Shown piece by piece: positions 39,250-49,754 of a stretch of DNA of 64,000 bases. The notes under the pieces are model-generated. The model ran no database searches. It was given only the letters and a program-made list of their open reading frames with translations, and was not told where the DNA came from. Positions within the stretch are counted from its first letter, which is position 1, and every line of letters starts with the position of its first letter. The DNA is from Salminus brasiliensis (lineage: Eukaryota > Chordata > Actinopteri > Characiformes > Bryconidae), in contig NC_132899.1 in assembly GCF_030463535.1 (NCBI RefSeq), positions 15,409,490 through 15,473,489 on the forward strand, read 5' to 3'. The translations under genes were made by a program, and so were the position numbers.

Positions 39250-42200
39250 TTTTTTATCTGGATACTTTACAGGCCCTGTTAAAAGGCAAATAACCAGACT
39301 TCAGCCAATCAGTAACAAGACAAGTCTTACATAAAATAACCTAATAATAAATAAACTTATACATAAACTTACACATATCAACATAGTTTATTAACAATTA
39401 ACACCATTCTGATGATCTAGTTTTGCTTACAAGCTTTTATATTTTTATATATTATAGTTACAATTCATGTGATTTTGAAATATTAAAACATAAATATTTG
39501 TTTGATATATGTAGTGTTAATGTGTCAACCTATATGGCACATTTGATCATAGTAAAGTTTGACAAAATTCAACTTCTGTTCAGCAATATTTGAAACACTT
39601 GTCTGTATTACTAAAGATCTGATTACTGTTGTGGACCCAAATAGGACCAATGAGTGATTCATATAGTAAATCATAATGTTTCAGTGTTAAACACTGCTGT
39701 CTAATGGCACTCATACCTAGTACGTGACTAAAAAAATAATGAGACGTAGAGCCTAAGACCCCATTGTAGAAGCATAGAGTAGATGAGTAAATACTGTATT
39801 TTCCTGATTGCAGTATTTTGGAGTTATACTGTAGTAATACTCATCACTAATGGCGCCTACCATTTAGGAACAACCTGAATCTTACTACAAGACAGTTGGC
39901 AAAAGTTGTCAGACCTGCCTTTTACAGTCACATACAAAAGCCCTGGTTTGAACCCAGTGAGAACAAAAAGCTCCAGAAGCCAAGTCTACTGATCAAGACC
40001 CTGTCCTCCACTTCAACTGACCATTTTCCAGAGAGTTTTCAAGCCGATTAGAAAAAAGGGGGGTTGTAAATTATACAAAAGCTGTTTGAATTGTTTAATT
40101 AGCTAATGACCTTGCTAACAAAATAACGGTAACTCATCAACTTAATTTTAAAAAGTTAATTTCTTTTGAGCTTATATTTGATACACAATATGAATATCCA
40201 CATTTGCATTGCAAATGACGAGTCTTCAGTTGCTTTTCTGTATTAATGTTGCAAAGAGAGAAGATTTGAGAGTGTTGAGCAAAGAAAATTCATGAGGCAA
40301 GCAAGGAATTAAACTATAATCCGCGTGTGAGGGGGAAAAAGTTCTTTTCTTCAAATATCTCACATCTCTTAAGCAGATTCTCTGTCCCCAGCAGCAATTA
40401 ATCCTCTGAAACCACTGTGTTTCATAACACCTGTTTTGCATTGTGTTTTATATTGAGATATACCAACACTGGGCACTGCAAGCGTAGGTATTATAAAAAA
40501 AATAATTGAATTTCATTAAAGACTATACAATATAACAGCTGGAAACACAACCTGCTCAAGAAAGGCTTCTTTGCTGTGGATAGAAAAGTTGAACATTTAG
40601 GCATGGCCTATCTGCACAGTGTGACATACATTAACAAAATGCTAAAAGCCTGGTTAATGTTAAATGCTTGTAGACCCCAAATGAATTTTTATCTTGCTGT
40701 AAAATGACTACATAATACATATAATAGACCTATAGCATGCGTTTTGAAGCTGCTATAATAACTTTAAGAAATGGATTTTGCTGTGTCATGGATAAGTGGA
40801 TGGATACTAATATTGGATTCATAATAACCTGTGTCAATATATAAAATGTCTGTTCATGAACATGTGCATATATAACATATATAGTTTATAACAAGAATAT
40901 GTCTTGTAGATGAAGAATATGTCTTATTTAATGCATACATCAACTTAATCAAATTAATGCATACATCAACATCAATTTCAAACTGCAATTCTATGTGAAA
41001 TGAAAATATAGACTGTTTGCAACAATAAGAAGTCCTGCAAAAGAGCAATATATAAAGCTATGTGTAAACAAGTAGTGAGTCCTGTTTAGAGCTGATTAGT
41101 GAGTGCCACTGCACTATGCATTTTCCAGAGAGTAATCTCTGAAATAGTTGGATGTGAACCTATGTTTCCTTATCCTGCGCTCATACAGGCTTTGTATAGA
41201 TGGCAGGTTTCACATGATGATCCTTTCCGTAGAGCAGATAATGCACTGCAGTCTCCCTTTGGCCTTAGCTTATGCAGCACCGAATCAGACGGTTATGGAC
41301 GAGAGTAGTACAACTAATGGTCTACATTGTAGTAAACTATAGTATCTGAATTTACTGTGAAACTATTGTAGTTCTACTATATACGTTTTTTTTATTATTA
41401 TTATAGAGCCTCCAAGCAGGTTGTGTGAAAATTCGAAGTCTATGGTAAGATACAGATAAGCGTTTAAACAAATGCTTCTTCAACAAAAGTATTATAAATA
41501 CTTATGATGCATAAGATTATAGCAATGCCAGGGAACATATCTTTTTTTTACAGAATAAAAAACACTATATAGCATATATTTACAAGCTCCATGTTCTGTT
41601 ATAAAAGTGTTTATATGTCCCTATGCATAAAAGCAGCCTGATAAGATGCATTATGTCTTTATCTTATCTATATCTTTATCTAACTTTATTGCAAATGTTC
41701 TGCTCATAAAAGATCTGATATCAAGTTTGCTTTCTTTTAGTCTTATCATAGTGAACAGCACCCTCTGTTGGAACTTTAGCTAACTCAAACTTCAGGCGGT
41801 GCAAGACCAGCATACACCCCCTCCCCCAAGTCAGTTATAACAAAGTGAGACAGCTGAGTATAATATATTGTATTTGTATTAATGTGTTTGTTGCATGACA
41901 AACATTTCATGCTGTAATAAAGATGAATATTTTAGTGACAGATAACATAACATCAATGACAGGCAAAAACGTGCATTTCCCTTTGCTTTTTTCACTTTTG
42001 GGCATAATTTGAATTGGACAGTTGTACTTTATATTTTGTTAAGATTTCATGATAAATAGACTGATATAAATGCTCCATAATGCCTAAAGTTAAGAAGAAA
42101 GTTTTTTTTGAATGACAATTATACAAATGGATGTACTCATTCTTCTTCCTTTTATAACCCTCTCAGCTTATATTCGAACTGATATGACCTATACACCCAA

Positions 42201-43210
42201 ATCACATCAGTGACCAAATGCAGAACATGATATATCCTTCTTATTAAAAATCTAACTATCTTTCCCTTATATATGGGATTCTTGTGAGTCACCCTGTGCC
42301 ACTGTGCAAAAGTCAAAACTATATTAAAATGTCTCCATAACCTTCATGTGCAGTGTAGCTGGGAGGTCAGTCATTTCAGAATTTGGTGTAGCCCTCCGCA
42401 GGGATGCATACAATAGATGGGCTCTACAATAATAATAATAATGAAAATGGTCTGTGTTCATTTTTTTTGACAGCCTCTTTTTCTTAGCTCACTCATGATA
42501 TTTTCCACTATATCGTGTTAATAAATGCCACTGAGTTTCCACTGGAAAGTATGGATACTCCTTTTTTTCCAAGAAATCTCCTGAAATGATAGTTATGAGT
42601 GCATAAATGTTTAATAGCTGATCTTTAGAGCAGAATTACCTTGCAGATACAGAACTGGATGCTTTTGACAATTCATGGGTCAGTTCCTCGCAATGAATTT
42701 TATTAGCAGACTCTTTTCAAACTTTTTGTAATGGTTGCAGATACGCCACTTATATCATATGTGCAATACTGGAACAGAGGATGTGACTTTATATGAAGTC
42801 TTAATTTGCTACATTAGCAGTTTTAAAGAAATAGTTCAGGGAGTATCATGTACAGTATGTTTGTGTCTAAATAGATCTATAATGTCTTGTTGATTTTTCT
42901 GACAATGAGTTTTGTGGAACATATAGTAAAAAGACTTCAGACTTTACTTATGGGGCATATACTACTACTACCACTAATATTACTACTACTAATAATAATA
43001 GAAAATACTATCTCTCTCAAAATTCTCATAATATAGAGTTCTCTCTGCTGCATTATACAGCAACATCTGTTCTGTGTGCCAGAAATGCTAAAGTGTTCTA
43101 TTACAGTTACACATTATCACCTCTATACAAAATAAACTTGCTTCAGTATCACTTTTAATGAATTGTGTTATAAATCTGGAGAAGAGTGCTGAGTAAACGC
43201 TGACACATCT
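39250..43210. other. Gene-free stretch upstream of enpp7
   Basis: AT-rich, with short ATT/AAT and ACT trinucleotide runs (42425-42440, 42959-43000). No exon is recognised and no upstream non-coding exon of enpp7 can be identified. Confidence 0.35.
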
Positions 43211-43214
43211 TTAA

Positions 43215-43270
43215 CCCCAGATAAGGTGTTTGTGATAAGATGTGATAATGATCGGCTCATAAAAGTCAAG
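43215..43270 (+). promoter_or_regulatory. enpp7: Candidate enpp7 core promoter with GATA cluster
   Basis: About 90-145 bp upstream of the ATG are three GATA cores (AGATAAGG at 43219, TGATAAGA at 43233, TGATAATG at 43243) followed by a TATA-like CATAAAAG near 43258. The spacing fits a transcription start near 43290. GATA4/6-type factors are known regulators of intestinal brush-border genes; a role here is inference. Confidence 0.5.
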
Positions 43271-43357
43271 ATGAACTGAAATAGCATGAAGTGTAGAGAA
43301 GGAACCTCAGATGGTGAGCATATTCAGTAGTGTAAGTGTGGCAGATCTCCTCTGGCA

Positions 43358-43604
43358 ATGCTGTGGATTCTGAGTCTTTGGCTGCTTGCAGTTTCTCCAG
43401 CTCTCTCAGCCCCAGCCAGAGACCCATGTACCAAAATAAGAAACAAGCTGCTCCTAGTGTCCTTCGATGGATTCAGATGGGACTATGACCGTGATGTGGA
43501 CACCCCAAATTTGGACAAGATGGCTGAAGATGGAGTGAAAGCTACTTATGTCACACCACCATATCTAACCATCACTAGTCCCACACACTTCACTCTGTTA
43601 ACAG
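43358..43604 (+). other. enpp7: enpp7 coding exon 1 (signal peptide, first metal ligand, nucleophile Thr)
   Basis: Starts at the ATG followed by a Leu/Trp-rich hydrophobic leader (MLWILSLWLLAV) ending near Ala18. It encodes the first conserved block with Asp37 and Thr73 and ends in HFTLLT plus one base, phase 1, at a consensus donor gtgagt (43605-43610). The reading frame runs past the donor into the intron for about 28 more codons, but that extension has no family similarity. Confidence 0.93.
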
Positions 43605-46600
43605 GTGAGTGGAATGAGAATAAGAGTACAGAATGCTACAGTTATGAGGGTGAAGAACTGAAGTGTGAAGCCTATGTACAGGGTTGTTGTTAGTCAAATG
43701 TGAGACAAGCTATAATGTTCCTCTTGGTTAGCCATGGTTTTCAAATTGTAACTCTCCCATTGATGCCATTTTCCCGATCTCATTCCAATGGTGGAATGAT
43801 GAATGCTGAGCTTATCTGAGGTAAACAAGGACTGCAGTTACTCAGATGTTTAGCTAGGTTCTTCTGTGACGTCTTGGATGAGTCATTGCTGCGAGTCACA
43901 TCTCTGCTGGTTACGTTCGGTGGGGAGTACTTCTGGGAAGATTCAGCCCTCTTCCAGGTTTTCTCCATTTAAAGATAATGGCTCTCACTGTGGTTTGCTG
44001 GAGTTCCAGAGCATTGGAAATGCCTTTCCAGACTGTCCAGACGGGCTGGCAGTAATCAAGCCTGGACATGTCTAGTTGAAGTGATCCTAATGATCAATTC
44101 AGTTTGGTTAATTGGTAATTGATTGAGTAACTAAGGGACCTATTACTTTTTTTCCCAGCACTGTATATGCTATAACACTGTCTATCCATATGCAATATAT
44201 ATCTGCACAGGACGTTACATTGAGTTATCCACAACATGTGGTTCAACACTACCACTCAGGAGAAGAAGCAGTACTACATGACACAGTTTGTTGATGACTA
44301 CTGGGACAATGGCAGTCTACCTATATGGATAACAGCTCAAAGACAGGTGAGGCCTACAAACTCTCTAAAAAGAAATAAAAAACTCTCTTCAATTCTGAAT
44401 ATCCTGTGTTCTTGTTGGGTCAGTGTGCTTGTAGGGGTGACTGTGGTCACAGATGTGGTCTTTTTACAGAGACTTTGTGACCAGGGTCCAAAGACACAAT
44501 GCTGTATTTGAAACAGCATTCTAATGATCATACAGTTCAGGCTCAGCATGCATATTTATCATTTTTTGAAAACCTTAATTAACACAAATTAACACACTCT
44601 TCAATATGCTAAAATATAATGTATAAAACCAATATAAAAGCTGTGATAAATAAAAATCTCCCTAAAGTCAGTTGGATCAGTTAGATCAGGCACTGAATTC
44701 ACTTTTTTACTCTTTGAAACTCACTCAGGGTCTGAAAACTGGCTCCTTACATTTTCCGGGCACTGCGGCCACCTATCAGAGCGAAAGAATCCAAGTGAGC
44801 CAGGTGGAACCTCGATTCTATGACTATGCCAATGAGACAGACTGGAGGAGGAATGTGGACACGATCATGGGGGAATGGTTTAAAGCACAGGATCTGGACT
44901 TTGTCTCACTATATTTTGGTGAACCAGACTCAACAGGTCACAAATATGGGCCTGACTCCCCAGAGCGCCGTGAAGTAGTGAAAATGGTGGACCGCACTGT
45001 TGGCTATATACGTGAAACAGCTAAAAATCACGGCCTTACCAACCACCTGAATATCATCATCACCGCTGACCATGGTATGACCACTGTATTTAGAGGAGAT
45101 GGAGTCAATGAGATTATCCTGTCCAAAATTCCAGGCTTCTCCTTTAGAGATATTCAGTTCCATTTAGTGGACTATGGACCTAGTGGGATGCTTTTGCCCA
45201 AAGAAGGCATGCTGGAGAAGGTGTACAGGACCCTGAAAGGTGCACATCCTAACCTGCATGTCTATAAGAAGGAAGACATGCCTGCTCGCCTTCATTATTC
45301 AAAACATCCACGCATTTTACCCATCATTCTTTATGCCGATCCAGGATATGTGATCAATGGGGTGAGTCTTTGAACGTCAAAACCAATAGAAATTCATATG
45401 AAAATAAATCTGAAAATAAATCATGTGAAATATGCAGTATACAAAGTCATATCAGAATATTATGCCCACCTAACTAATAGGGAGAACAACCACCCTTGGT
45501 TTGGATGCCATTAGCGCCACCGCCGATTGCTCTGCGTCACTTGTCGTTGTTGTTGTTCCTCTCTGGCATGAATGGCCTATGATGCTGTTATGCTGTTGGG
45601 AGACACTCAATGTGTGAGAAGTCTATTCACTATGATGGCTCTAGAACATCCCAAGATGTGGATTCTGAATTGCTACCACCCTGACTGGTGTGCTAGCTCT
45701 TTATAAGTGCAGCAAACCCTATTATGGGGAATCTGAGACGTCCCGGGCCAAGTTCATTCTAAACCAGAGGTGTTTGTTCCTGCTATTTAGTTGGTAGTCA
45801 TAATAAAGTCATATTCTGTAACTGCAAAATGGATGAGAAAGGTACTTCCATGTGTTTGATACCTGTTAAGTTCATATCAGTTGATTCAAAGTATTATCAA
45901 CTCATTTCAGAAAATGCATTACTTCCTCATTAAAACCTCACATCTTGAAAAAGGCAACTTTCTAGCAGATGCAGATTTTACATGGACTTAATTAACTTAA
46001 ATGCCATTTAATATTGCTTTTATAATGTGGTCCATTTGTCATACAATGTTCACACATTGTACAAGATAGCTAGCATCTATAAAAACAGGGTTTTAATGCA
46101 ACAGCAAAAATGTTTAACTTACTGCTTAATTTTTCCTTCATTTTCTAGCTGTTTCCAGTTCAGTTCAATAAAGGAGAACACGGCTTTGATAACAATGTCT
46201 TAGACATGAAGCCTTTCTTCAGGGCAGTGGGGCCTGACTTCCACCAGAATCTGGTGGTGGGACCCTTTGAAACAGTCAATGTGTACGCCTTAATGTGCCA
46301 CCTGCTGGGAATAAAGCCTGAGGTCAATGATGGCTCCTTGGATAATACCAGACACCTTCTACTCTCTGCTGGGGAAACATGTGACCCTAAAGGTGGGTTT
46401 GAGCTTATTTAAAATCTCTTTCACACAAGGGTTTTATGTGACATTTTAAAGGACAAATTACAGACAGCGAGAGATACTAGGCTGTCATTACAAGGGGCTC
46501 ATCTGTTGCATAAACCACTGTACTTTGACTATATCAGATAAAGCGAGTCTCTTGATAAGAATCAGATGTGGTATCTTAAAACTGGATTGCAAAAACTCAA

Positions 46601-47341
46601 TTGCTCAATTTGTAGATTGCCTAAGCATACATAAAGTGTCATCTGATAATGTTCCTGTGCTACAGTACATTTTTGTATGTAAAGTTGCAGTGTTTATTGT
46701 GTTTATTGGGGAAGTCATACAATTATGTGCATTAGTGCCTGCATTAGACCATGTAATTCCAATGGTTTTGTGGCTTCCCTAATGACTATATGAACCGAAA
46801 CTCACCATATCACATCACAGAAAAACAAACGTTCGGTAGAACATAACTATAAGGCCCCTTTATGAAGGTAACACAACACTTCCTGTAAATAAGCTTTTCA
46901 TGGTAACTGACATAAACCTACATAAACATAATGTTGCAATTGACATATGAAGTAGCCTCCATGACAAAAGAACCTTGTTGGAATAAGTCATATTATTGTT
47001 TATGTAGGCACATGTGTACAAGGCATTAATAGGTGTCCTGTAGGTGCTCTACAGTAAAGTGTTACCAAACTGTCTTTGCTTTTAGATGTAGATTCATTTA
47101 TAGAAACATTGTTTTGTGCTATAACAAACACAACACATGTACATACAGCATATTTACCTATTTAGCAGTCAAATTCTACCAATGCACCTCATATATCTAT
47201 GCAAGTCATACGGAGTGCTTCAGTGTTTCAGATGTCATTTATATACACCAGTCTATATATACAAACCTTTAAAATGGAAATATACAATTAAAAACCTACT
47301 TTTTTTGGTATATGAATCCCACCAATATAACAAAAAAACCC

Positions 47342-47408
<67 letters not shown>

Positions 47409-47769
47409 ATATATATACATATTACCTTAAAAATGACTCTTTAAAGAAAATGAGTAATGGTAAATTTAAGAATACTTCCTCCACTATGTCTTTGTATCAG
47501 CACCAGACCACATGAGCCTCTTCATCGGCCTGGCAGCAGTAGCTGGGTTTCTGGTTTTTGTTTTCATCACTATTACATCCTACCATGTCTTCAGACGCCA
47601 CAGATCAAACAAAAGGTACAGTAGCCTACCAGTAGCCTACCACTGATATTCAGTAAATATTTACATACACACAGTAAAAAGTCACTTTAACCTCTTCTTT
47701 AATTTCTCTAGGTTTGATCAGAAAGGAAATGCTCAGGACAACAATGACTTAAAGCAAGTAGCACTGTGA
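43358..47769 (+). CDS. enpp7: Ectonucleotide pyrophosphatase/phosphodiesterase family member 7 (alkaline sphingomyelinase), frame broken in exon 2
   Basis: Coding exons are 43358-43604, 44211-44346, 44729-45361, 46149-46392, 47501-47615 and 47712-47769, all with GT-AG introns. The product should be a type I membrane ecto-enzyme that cleaves phosphocholine from sphingomyelin and related lipids at the gut surface. Visible: signal peptide (about 1-18), metal-binding Asp37 in SFDGFRWDYD, nucleophile Thr73 in TITSPTHF, then GEPDSTGH, ITADHGM and GEHGFDN, the set of zinc ligands expected of the NPP family, followed by a C-terminal membrane helix and a short basic/polar tail. Length would be about 480 residues, near the family norm. 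Oddity: exon 2 lacks 10 bases relative to the conserved motif, shifting frame to a stop at 44279-44281 (about 105 residues). The other exons remain open, so this is either a young null allele, a sequence error, or is rescued by an alternative acceptor. Family assignment is very secure; functionality is not. Confidence 0.93.
43700..44165 (-). mobile_element. Tc1-like transposon relic in enpp7 intron 1
   Basis: The minus strand translates in pieces to a decayed Tc1-like transposase (for example MEKTWKRAESS at 43968 downward, matching the region before the paired-like DNA-binding linker). The plus-strand tail aattgattgagtaactaagg followed by tattacttttt is the recognisable end. It stops only about 45 bp before exon 2. 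Confidence 0.55.
44211..44346 (+). other. enpp7: enpp7 coding exon 2, carrying a 10-base deletion/frameshift
   Basis: The acceptor ctgcacag is followed by codons for GRYIE in phase 1. The next conserved residues (Asn-His-Gly) are missing, and the sequence resumes at V-I-H-N-M-W in another frame. From 44225 on, the exon reads cleanly through NTTTQEKKQYYMTQFVDDYW to ITAQRQ and a gtgagg donor, with exactly the spacing seen in mammalian ENPP7. The Asn of the V-I-H-N motif, which aligns with the phosphate-binding Asn of the family, is still present. Confidence 0.9.
44729..45361 (+). other. enpp7: enpp7 coding exon 3 (central catalytic domain)
   Basis: 211 uninterrupted codons beginning GLKTGSLHFPGT after the acceptor tcactcag and ending DPGYVING before gtgagt. 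Contains YFGEPDSTGHKYG (Asp and His zinc ligands), RTVGYIRE, and IIITADHGMTT (Asp-His pair). An N-glycosylation site is visible in YANETDW. It is phase 0 at both ends, so it would be translated normally once the exon 2 frame is settled. Confidence 0.93.
45362..46148 (+). other. enpp7 intron 3
   Basis: Donor gtgagt, acceptor ttttctag with a T-rich tract. Contains no recognisable repeat or nested gene. Confidence 0.75.
46149..46392 (+). other. enpp7: enpp7 coding exon 4 (last catalytic His, C-terminal part of the phosphodiesterase domain)
   Basis: Starts LFPVQFNKGEHGFDN after ttttctag; the His of GEHGFDN is the last zinc-ligand position. Continues through DMKPFFRAVGPDF and FETVNVYALMCHLLGIKPEVN, the conserved end of the NPP catalytic domain. 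Ends phase 1 at gtgggt. Confidence 0.92.
46393..47500 (+). other. enpp7 intron 4
   Basis: Donor gtgggt, acceptor tttgtatcag. Contains the compound TA microsatellite at 47344-47420 and otherwise AT-rich sequence. Confidence 0.75.
47344..47420. repeat. (TA)n compound microsatellite in enpp7 intron 4
   Basis: About 75 bp of TA units with single-base interruptions near 47373 and 47395, about 80 bp upstream of exon 5. Confidence 0.95.
47501..47615 (+). other. enpp7: enpp7 coding exon 5 (transmembrane anchor)
   Basis: Follows the acceptor tttgtatcag. It encodes a short linker (APDHMS), a helix of about 22 hydrophobic residues from LFIGLAAVAGF onward, then a basic stop-transfer stretch (HVFRRHRSNK). 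The donor gtacag leaves phase 2. This makes the protein a type I membrane protein, as in mammalian ENPP7. Confidence 0.88.
47712..47769 (+). other. enpp7: enpp7 coding exon 6 (cytoplasmic tail and stop codon)
   Basis: After the acceptor aatttctctag, the phase-2 frame reads RFDQKGNAQDNNDLKQVAL and stops with TGA at 47767-47769. The tail is polar and has no recognised motif. The exon is supported by splice phase and by the open frame rather than by strong family similarity. Confidence 0.78.
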
Positions 47770-48196
47770 TTAGCAATTTGGTGTCATAAATATATTTTTC
47801 TTTTTTTTCCCAAGATTTTTCATTTTTATTGTTACCCAACAAACTAAGGAGACCATATGTTGATGAATATGTGCAATTTACTTGATTAATTGGGCTATTG
47901 CTGTTATTGTTTACCATTAATGATTTTAGTCGATTGCCCTGATTTCTCAGTATGTCAGATCATCCTTTTTGCAAATAGTTCAGTGTAACTTTGAGATATT
48001 ACATTTTAACTGATCATTATATCTGAGTTCTGTTCTAATCGATCACTGCTGATTTGGGGACGTATTTGTCTGTACCACATGATGTCAACATTTTCCTTTC
48101 TGATTTAATATGTGCAACCAAAGTTCGAAAAGGCATGAGAAAGTAAAAAACACACAGCATGCTGATGTGCTAACTGACAGTTGCCTTCATTACCAC

Positions 48197-48202
48197 AATA
48201 AA
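48197..48202 (+). terminator. Poly(A) signal AATAAA, likely enpp7 3' end
   Basis: A canonical AATAAA lies 428 bases after the enpp7 stop codon, followed within 30-45 bases by GT/T-rich sequence (gcttgtgtccttgttc), which is the usual arrangement of a vertebrate cleavage site. Confidence 0.6.
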
Positions 48203-48660
48203 CTCTCATGTGAAAGTTAAATGAGGCTTGTGTCCTTGTTCTCTACTGCCATCTAGTGGAGCCACTAAATATAGCACAGCATCTGGCCTTACAGTAGCAA
48301 AACATGGTGATGTTGTATTGAAACTGCAACAATGGAACTGAAGTCTCATTCTGATCGGCTTTAACGTCAGATCCAGAAACAACCCACTCAAATCCACACA
48401 CAGCACACATTCTTACTGTGTCCCAGAGAGTCAGCAAAAAAGAGAGATGGGAAAAGAAGGACAGCTCAGGAGGACTAAATGACTGACAGAAGTTATCATT
48501 ACACAAAGCTGCAGATTCAATGATTTATGGTGAAATCCTGTCCAGTCATGTGGAATTTTCCCAAAATACGTTTGTGTAAACAGCTCATGACAAAGAGGCA
48601 CTCAGAGCAGGCTGGTATGCATAAACAGTTTGAACAGTGTGCTGCAGTGTAACCCCCTTT

Positions 48661-48678
48661 ACACACACACACACACAT

Positions 48679-48720
<42 letters not shown>

Positions 48721-48730
48721 GCACACACAC
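48661..48730. repeat. (CA)n microsatellite, interrupted
   Basis: CA units with TGCACAT and TATGCA interruptions. Confidence 0.93.
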
Positions 48731-48833
48731 ATTCAGTCACCCGCCAGAGCAGAACAGAGCCAGTCTGGAAATGTGGAGTCTCCCCCCTGGCACACACGCC
48801 AGACTCCAATCCATCTTCCAGCGCAATAACATC

Positions 48834-48892
48834 TCTCTTTCTCTCTCTCTCTCTCTTTCTCTTGCGCTCTCTCTCACTCTCTCTCTCTTGCT
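48834..48892. repeat. (CT)n tract, interrupted
   Basis: CT units broken by TT, GCG and A positions. Confidence 0.9.
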
Positions 48893-49389
48893 GCTGTGAA
48901 CACTGCTGGTTAGACAAGATATTCTCCTATTTAGACGCTGCAATATCTCTCCATTATCTTCTTTCCAATCACAAGTTCAACCTTCTTTTCTACAGGCTAT
49001 AATACTGCCAAGCATTGTTTTTGTAAATCTCTGTGTGTGACTTTGCCTGACGTAAACTATTTGCGTAAAAGGAACACTGGCAGCTTTCCTGGCAGAGCCC
49101 TGTAAATTTAGATTTTACTGTAAATGTCCTGTAATCCTTAAAATAAATAATACCAGTAGTAATAATAGACGCATAATCAAATTTATAGCAAACTGGTGTA
49201 ATATCTGTGAGTTCAGTTGTTAATTTTTGAGAGTACAGTGCACAAGCTTGGGTAATAGTTAGCTCAGATGTGTCACAAACAGCAGGATTTTATATAGGCC
49301 ATCAAAGGCACGTGAGTGTACTTTTTTTTTACCCAATATTCCTCCCAAATGCTGCATAGCTAATTACTCAACCCACTCAATAGTACTCA

Positions 49390-49752
49390 CCCCCATCACA
49401 TGTAATGTTCCCAACACGGGGAGGGTGAGGCCTTCTCCAACACATGCACGACCAGCCACCGCCTCTTTTCGAACTGCTGCAGATGCTACGTCACCACAAG
49501 CAACATGCTCAGAGGAAAGTGTTGAATACCCAGATATGATGAATCGGCTAGCAGATGCTAGTGCCGGCCAGCATCACACTAAAGTGATGCGGGGAGAGAG
49601 AGAGCCATCTATCCACCCAAACCGAGCGAACAGAGCCAGTTGTGCTCTCTCTGGCTCTGGCTGCTGATGGCAGGCAGCATGACCCAGTATTAGAACCAGC
49701 GTTCTTTAGGTGCTAGTGGCTGCCCATTAGTCCATTTGGAGCCCCCTATGTA
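49390..49752 (-). mobile_element. tRNA-derived SINE, third copy, inverted
   Basis: Read on the minus strand it contains catcagcagccagagcc, gagagagcacaactggc and cactttcctctgagcatg, matching the copies at 4109 and 5085. The tRNA-like head lies at the high-coordinate end (near 49690-49740). Confidence 0.65.
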
Positions 49753-49754
49753 TT

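Larger units (their letters stand above)
48203..49389. other. Intergenic stretch after enpp7
   Basis: Holds a CA microsatellite (48661-48730) and a CT-rich tract (48834-48892). The long open frames here are only readings of these microsatellites. Confidence 0.5.

Noticed and set aside
44159..44210. Upstream acceptor (tttcccag) as the true start of enpp7 exon 2
   Set aside because: It is in the frame of the later exon 2 codons, but a TAA follows within a few codons and the sequence is not conserved protein.
48517..49002. Several His-Thr, Cys-Val and Leu-Ser frames
   Set aside because: Produced by the CA and CT tracts at 48661-48892.
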